DNA from: Bdellovibrionales bacterium
GTDB lineage: Bacteria > Myxococcota > XYA12-FULL-58-9 > SYDY01
Length of the DNA stretch: 19,085 nt
Direction: 5' to 3'
NCBI GenBank assembly: GCA_005801425.1
Contig: SYDY01000035.1
Span: 1 to 19,085, forward strand
Shown: in pieces, positions 15,266 through 19,085 of the stretch
How the letters are laid out: every line of letters starts with the position of its first letter
How positions within the stretch are numbered: the stretch's first letter is position 1
Program-made: the position numbers and the translations under genes
The notes under the pieces: generated by a model
Database searches by the model: none
What the model was told of the DNA's origin: nothing
The model's input: only the letters and a program-made list of their open reading frames with translations

Positions 15266-16015
15266 GTGGTTGTTGCAGACGCGTTTCAAGAAGCTCTTTT
15301 GCGTGTGATGGAACAAAAAACGCATTGGGCCTGGCCTGGGTTTACCCAAGGGTTGGTTCCCAAATCCTTACTGCATATTCACTTAGAACAGGAGTACGCG
15401 ACGTATGTGCGTGACTTTCCTGTTTTGGTGGCCCGTGCCTATGTGCAGTGTCCGCATCCCGAAGTTCGGCGTGACCTCGCAGAAAATATTTACGAAGAAG
15501 AAACCGGCGGCATGGTGGCGGGGCGTCCTCATCCCGAATTGTTCATGGAATACCCGCGAGGTTTGGGGATGGATCTGCGGCGTTTTCAGAATATTCCATT
15601 GATGCCGGCGGCTCAGGCGTATCGTGATGCCATCGACAATGCGACGTTGCATCATGGATGGGAGTCGGCCGCTGCAGTGTCGACGATTTTTATTGAAGGC
15701 ACCAGCAATGAGCGCGCCGAACTCGAAGGGACTGCGCGAAAAAATCCGCCGCCGTTGTCGGAGCATCCGTTGGTTAAACATTACGGCTTGAGCGAATCGC
15801 ACTTGGCATTGACCAAGGCCCATCGAAGTGTGGAAGGCGATCATCGTTTGGCCGCATGGCGATCGCTTTTAGGTTATGCCCATCCCCAATGTTATTCGCT
15901 CGTGATTGACCACATGAAGCGTGTGTTGTCGGCGTGGCTTGCGTATCGTGATGAGGTGGCGCACGCCTGTGGTCTTGTGCAAGGCGCCAATGGCCGACCC
16001 GTGGTGGCGGCGTAA
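15266..16015 (+). CDS. Heme-oxygenase-like diiron oxidase (CADD/TenA/PqqC-like)
   Basis: 249 residues from GTG 15266. The all-helical protein resembles the TenA/PqqC fold and especially the diiron (HDO) branch that includes Chlamydia CADD, UndA and SznF. All six expected metal ligands can be assigned: Glu78 in NIYEEETGG, His89 in RPHPELF, Glu144 in IFIEGTS, and His186, Glu190 and His193 in the H-x3-E-x2-H motif AHRSVEGDH. PKSLLHIHLEQEY and FPVLVARAY match the early helices of CADD. CADD makes p-aminobenzoate from one of its own tyrosines; other HDOs decarboxylate or N-oxygenate small molecules, so the reaction here is open. The start is uncertain: GTG 15266 and ATG 15308 are both possible, and I keep the longer because it completes helix 1 (FQEALLRVMEQKTHWAW). 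A terminator follows. It is not in an obvious operon. Confidence 0.82.
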   Translation: MVVADAFQEALLRVMEQKTHWAWPGFTQGLVPKSLLHIHLEQEYATYVRDFPVLVARAYVQCPHPEVRRDLAENIYEEETGGMVAGRPHPELFMEYPRGLGMDLRRFQNIPLMPAAQAYRDAIDNATLHHGWESAAAVSTIFIEGTSNERAELEGTARKNPPPLSEHPLVKHYGLSESHLALTKAHRSVEGDHRLAAWRSLLGYAHPQCYSLVIDHMKRVLSAWLAYRDEVAHACGLVQGANGRPVVAA

Positions 16016-16062
16016 TCTTTGGTACCCGCAAAACAAAATTTCGTTTTTCTCTATTCGTCATT

Positions 16063-16090
16063 CCTGCTGTAGGGCAGGCCTATTTTTTTT
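16063..16090 (+). terminator. Intrinsic terminator after the diiron oxidase gene
   Basis: CCTGC (16063-16067) pairs with GCAGG (16074-16078) across a 6-base loop, followed closely by a run of eight T (16083-16090). The stem is short but the T-tract is good. The sequence just before it begins CGTCATTCC, similar to the outer edge of the 9794-9931 arms, so the hairpin may derive from a dispersed palindromic repeat. Confidence 0.55.
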
Positions 16091-16122
16091 GCTGTTGAGC
16101 AATATGCCATTATTCTATTGGG

Positions 16123-17595
16123 GTGAATAAAAAACTTCTGATTTGCCTTGTTTCTATTCTAAGCCATGGTTGTGGTAGTTCTACATCACCCGCTGATCCC
16201 TGTACTGATGGTGATGATCAGACATTGTGTGACGGCAAAAATAACTCTGATGAGACGGTTTGTGGTGATGGCGTGAAGGCCGGAACCGAAGCATGTGACG
16301 ATGGGGACACTGACGGTGGTGATGGTTGCAGTGGCATCTGCGAAATTGAAAACGGTTGGAGCTGCAGTGCCGGGCAGAGTTGTGTGACCACGTGTGGCGA
16401 TGGCGTGAAGGTCGGAACCGAAGCATGTGACGATGGCGACACTGACGGTGGGGATGGTTGCAGTGGCATCTGCGAAATTGAAAACGGTTGGAGCTGTGAT
16501 GGCCAACAGGGCTGTGTCATCATATCATGTGCAGGCAATCCATGCCAAAATGGAACATGCGATAATGGTGCTTCTTCTTCGGGTTATACATGCACGTGTG
16601 AGGATGGATGGATCGGTGCTCAGTGCGATGTCTATCTGATGATCCAAGCAAATTATTCTGCGATGTGTTTGATCAAAAACGGTAAGCTTGCATGTGGGTC
16701 TTCTTCCTCCGATCTAAGCTCGATTGGAACTTCGGTCACCTGGCGTTCGATCACGATCGGGTACAATCATTATTGTGGAATTGATAATGATAATAGTCTC
16801 TATTGTTGGGGAAGTAATACGTATGGGCAGCTTGGCGTTGCTGATACTTATGACAGACAAGAGCCAACCAAAGTATCGGACGAATGGCGTATGGTTTCTT
16901 TGGGGAGTGCGTATAGCTGCGGGATCAAGGCCGATGGTAAATTATTCTGTTGGGGAGACGGTTCATCGGGACAGACTGGTATTGAGGATGAGGGGGGAGG
17001 GGCTCTCTCTTCATCAACACCACTGCAGGTTGGCGCAGCTTCTGATTGGACCGCAATCTCCGCGGGAGAAAGTCATGCTTGCGGGATCAGAGTCGATGGA
17101 ACAAATAGAACTTTGTGGTGCTGGGGAAGTAATGGATCTGGGCAGCTTGGCCTTGGTTTTACTGCCACACCAATTATACGTCCACAGCAGGTCAATTATG
17201 AGGATTGGACCGCAATCTCCGCGGGGCGAGACCACACCTGCGGGATCAGGGAAAGTGGTACGTTGTATTGTTGGGGGAAACCTGACAACGGGAAGCTCGG
17301 TCTTGGCACAGCTCCTTTCGGCGATACTACAATGCCAGTTCAAGTAGGGAACGATGCTTGGCTTTTCGTGTCTGCAGGTGAGAATAGGACATGCGGCGTC
17401 AGGGATAATGGCAACTTGTATTGTTGGGGAGTTTCTTCCGTGATCCCCACCCAACTAAGCACAGCTGAAACGTGGCGCGCCGTATCGACGGCGACGGGTG
17501 GGGAAAATTCTTGCGGGATCAAAGATGCAACGCCCTATTGTTGGACTTCAAATTCATCTTCTGACCCCACGTCGGCTGTTGTGTTTCCTCCTTAG
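16123..17595 (+). CDS. Surface/secreted protein: cysteine-rich repeats, EGF-like module, RCC1-like repeats
   Basis: 490 residues from GTG 16123. The N-terminus MNKKLLICLVSILSHGC is a short lipoprotein-type signal with Cys17 as probable lipidation site, although SHGC is not a canonical lipobox. Then come two near-identical 44-residue Myxococcus-type cysteine-rich repeats (DUF4215-like; CGDGVK.GTEACDDGDTDGGDGCSGIC) from residue 47; an EGF-like module around 136-169 (CAGNPCQNGTC...CTCEDGWIGAQCD); and about five or six RCC1-like blades to the C-terminus, each with a paired-cysteine signature 'CGI...LYCWG.....GQLG'. RCC1-like repeats form beta-propellers; the regularly placed Cys pairs suggest disulfides and hence an exported protein. 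The likely role is surface binding or adhesion, not chromatin. Neighbouring blades share a 23-base identical run (17044-17066 and 17203-17225). It is convergent with mgtE. Confidence 0.85.
   Translation: MNKKLLICLVSILSHGCGSSTSPADPCTDGDDQTLCDGKNNSDETVCGDGVKAGTEACDDGDTDGGDGCSGICEIENGWSCSAGQSCVTTCGDGVKVGTEACDDGDTDGGDGCSGICEIENGWSCDGQQGCVIISCAGNPCQNGTCDNGASSSGYTCTCEDGWIGAQCDVYLMIQANYSAMCLIKNGKLACGSSSSDLSSIGTSVTWRSITIGYNHYCGIDNDNSLYCWGSNTYGQLGVADTYDRQEPTKVSDEWRMVSLGSAYSCGIKADGKLFCWGDGSSGQTGIEDEGGGALSSSTPLQVGAASDWTAISAGESHACGIRVDGTNRTLWCWGSNGSGQLGLGFTATPIIRPQQVNYEDWTAISAGRDHTCGIRESGTLYCWGKPDNGKLGLGTAPFGDTTMPVQVGNDAWLFVSAGENRTCGVRDNGNLYCWGVSSVIPTQLSTAETWRAVSTATGGENSCGIKDATPYCWTSNSSSDPTSAVVFPP
16261..16496 (+). 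repeat. Tandem duplication encoding the two cysteine-rich repeats (period 132 bp)
   Basis: The 104-base blocks 16261-16364 and 16393-16496 differ at only four positions by eye, three of them silent at the protein level and one changing Ala to Val. The period of 132 bases (44 codons) keeps the frame. Such high DNA identity points to a recent duplication or ongoing gene conversion. Confidence 0.9.
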
Positions 17596-17603
17596 CTGGA
17601 TCT

Positions 17604-17627
17604 ATGGGAGGTTCGTGAACCGCCCAT
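17604..17627. terminator. Hairpin between convergent genes, possible bidirectional terminator
   Basis: ATGGGAGGTTC and GAACCGCCCAT form an 11-base stem with one mismatch and a 2-base loop, lying between the stop of the RCC1-like gene and the stop of mgtE. No T-tract follows on the plus strand, so strength is uncertain; the position fits a shared terminator. Confidence 0.45.
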
Positions 17628-17641
17628 GTACTTAAAAACCC

Positions 17642-19033
17642 CTAATGCAGCTGCGCGATCATGACATGCGCGATCGAAAGATAAATAAACAAACCTGATG
17701 CATCCACGAGTGTGGTAATGAGCGGTCCTGATACGACGGTGGGATCAATGCCCATGCGTTGTGCCGCCAGTGGAATAAGAGCGCCCACGGTATTCGCCCA
17801 GATACACACGACGATGATGGTAATGGCCACGCAGGCAGCCAGATCGGTGCCGACACCCCAGAGCAGTGCCCGTCCAAACGCGATACAGGCGAGCATTACT
17901 CCAAGGAGAACACCCGCACCGACTTCCTTGCGAAGTACGCGAAGAAAATCACGAAGTCGCACTTCGCCGAGTGCAAGTGCCCGGATGATGGTTGAAACGG
18001 TTTGTGAGCCCGCGTTACCGCCGGTGCCTATCAGAAGCGGAATGAAAAACGACAGGGCGACGACTTTGGCAAGCTCATTCTCAAAGTACCGTAAAACGGT
18101 TCCCGTGGCCGTTTCTGCCACGAAGAGAAGTACGAGCCAGGTGATACGATTGCGCACAACACTGAGAAGTGAGGTTTGAAAATAGGGCAATCGTGCCGCT
18201 GCTTTTCCTGTGACAGCACCTTGGTTTAATATCCCAGCGCTGACTTTTTCGAGTGCGATATCGAGCAGATCGTCAACGCGTATTGCACCAACAAGTTGTC
18301 CGGTTTTGTCGATGACAGGAAGCGAGAGAAAGTCGTGGGCTTGCATGATCTCCGAAGCATCGTCGCGATGGGTTTCTTCATCAAGTGCGATGGGATTGTG
18401 GGTCATGATGGCGCTTACGCCAAGACTAGGTTCTGTGATGGCGATCAGGCGAAGCGGCACGACACCTACGAGCTTGCCATTTTCTGTGATGTAACAATTT
18501 TGTGCCACTTCGATCGTATGTTGTTCGGCACGCAATTGGGCGAGTGCTTCGCCAACCGTCGCGTTCTGATCGGCGCGCCATATTTGGGGTGTCATGAGCC
18601 TGGCGACGGCGTTCTTATCGTACGAACGGATCTGGTCTATTTTCGTTTTGTCATCGGGACTCAGGATCCCTTCGATGTGCCCACGTGCTGCAGGCTGCAT
18701 GGCATCAAAAACTGCGACCTGTTGATCGGTTGGCAGGAGGGCAAAAACGCGTGCGGCAAGCACTGCGTTGCATTCGGCCAGGATGTTGGCCGCAACCGCG
18801 GGATGTGCAGCGCGCAGCATCGCGGCAGCATGTCGATCGTTGCATGCTTCCAACAGTCGGCATCCTTCTTGGACGCTTCTGCGTGAAAGATCGCGACCGA
18901 GATCGGCAGGTCGAACCTTTTGAACCGCTTCTTTGAGACGCATGAGATCGGCACGAAGTGCTGCATCAATGACCGATAAATCAGGGACAGGGACAGCGCT
19001 TCGAACGACTTTTTCTGGATTGGATCCTGACAT
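17642..19033 (-). CDS. mgtE: MgtE family magnesium transporter
   Basis: 463 residues, typical for MgtE, an inner-membrane Mg2+ channel/transporter gated by cytoplasmic Mg2+. Domains: helical N domain (about 30-140; AAAMLRAAHPAVAANIL and ARVFALLPTDQQVAVFDAM are repeats of the superhelix), two CBS domains (about 145-265, including LMTPQIWRADQNATV and SAIMTHNPIALDEETHRDDAS), a connecting helix, then five membrane helices from about 297. The selectivity region is present as FIPLLIGTGGNAGSQT (330-345), with the C-terminal DPTVVSGPLITTLVDASGL carrying Asp444, corresponding to pore Asp432 of the Thermus protein. The ATG at 19033 has GGAG (19040-19043 on the minus strand) 6 bases upstream. It appears monocistronic, convergent with the RCC1-like gene. 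I see no Mg2+-responsive leader in the short upstream sequence available. Confidence 0.96.
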   Translation of the reverse strand: MSGSNPEKVVRSAVPVPDLSVIDAALRADLMRLKEAVQKVRPADLGRDLSRRSVQEGCRLLEACNDRHAAAMLRAAHPAVAANILAECNAVLAARVFALLPTDQQVAVFDAMQPAARGHIEGILSPDDKTKIDQIRSYDKNAVARLMTPQIWRADQNATVGEALAQLRAEQHTIEVAQNCYITENGKLVGVVPLRLIAITEPSLGVSAIMTHNPIALDEETHRDDASEIMQAHDFLSLPVIDKTGQLVGAIRVDDLLDIALEKVSAGILNQGAVTGKAAARLPYFQTSLLSVVRNRITWLVLLFVAETATGTVLRYFENELAKVVALSFFIPLLIGTGGNAGSQTVSTIIRALALGEVRLRDFLRVLRKEVGAGVLLGVMLACIAFGRALLWGVGTDLAACVAITIIVVCIWANTVGALIPLAAQRMGIDPTVVSGPLITTLVDASGLFIYLSIAHVMIAQLH

Positions 19034-19063
19034 CTACATCTCCATTTCGTATTTTCTTATTCA

Positions 19064-19085
19064 CCTCTCCCGCTTGCGGGGGAGG
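19064..19085. repeat. REP-like hairpin upstream of mgtE
   Basis: CCTCTCCCGC-TT-GCGGGGGAGG forms a 10-base stem with one G-T pair and a 2-base loop, reaching the window edge. This GC-rich palindrome type (ctcccgcttgcgggg) occurs as a dispersed repeat in many bacterial genomes; the element may continue beyond the window. Confidence 0.55.

Noticed and set aside
16186-16538. Several open frames on the minus strand opposite the cysteine-rich repeats
   Set aside because: They are Ser/Pro/His-rich, repeat with the 132-base period, and are a by-product of the duplicated plus-strand gene.

Overview
The window looks like the chromosome of a Gram-negative bacterium with deltaproteobacterial or Myxococcota affinities. 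The main clue is a secreted protein (16123-17595) that joins two Myxococcus-type cysteine-rich repeats, an EGF-like module and RCC1-like repeats, a combination typical of that group. Base composition is moderate, roughly half GC by eye, with no obvious compositional break. No tRNA, rRNA, CRISPR array, integrase or transposase is visible. Placement is an inference from a few genes.

Layout from left to right. The window opens inside a secreted protein with a metalloprotease-type C-terminus (ends 661). It is followed by gcvT-gcvH of the glycine cleavage system, overlapping by 4 bases; no gcvP follows. A long minus-strand block (9732 down to 2202) then holds three large genes in one direction: an orphan 660-residue protein, a GT41 (OGT/SPINDLY-like) glycosyltransferase without a recognisable TPR array, and a 1078-residue membrane AAA+ protein. 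The last has the archaeal LonB layout (two membrane segments between Walker A and Walker B) but no protease domain. This block is the best candidate for an undescribed system. Its upstream edge is a 138-bp inverted-repeat element (9794-9931).

Next, also on the minus strand, come trpB, trpA and a small orphan ORF (12385 down to 9969), with no other trp genes. A plus-strand protein with a methyltransferase-like C-terminal half (12491-13882) overlaps by 26 bases the end of a convergent endonuclease/exonuclease/phosphatase (EEP) family protein (15098 down to 13857), whose usual catalytic Asp is Ala. Divergent from that is a heme-oxygenase-like diiron oxidase related to Chlamydia CADD, with all six metal ligands assignable. 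The RCC1/EGF/cysteine-rich protein and a convergent mgtE magnesium transporter close the window.

No stretch over 300 bases lacks a gene. The largest gap, 9733-9968, holds the inverted-repeat element. Small palindromes recur: the 9794-9931 pair, one inside the coding region at 13508-13526, a terminator-like one at 16063, one between the convergent genes at 17604, and one at the right edge at 19064.
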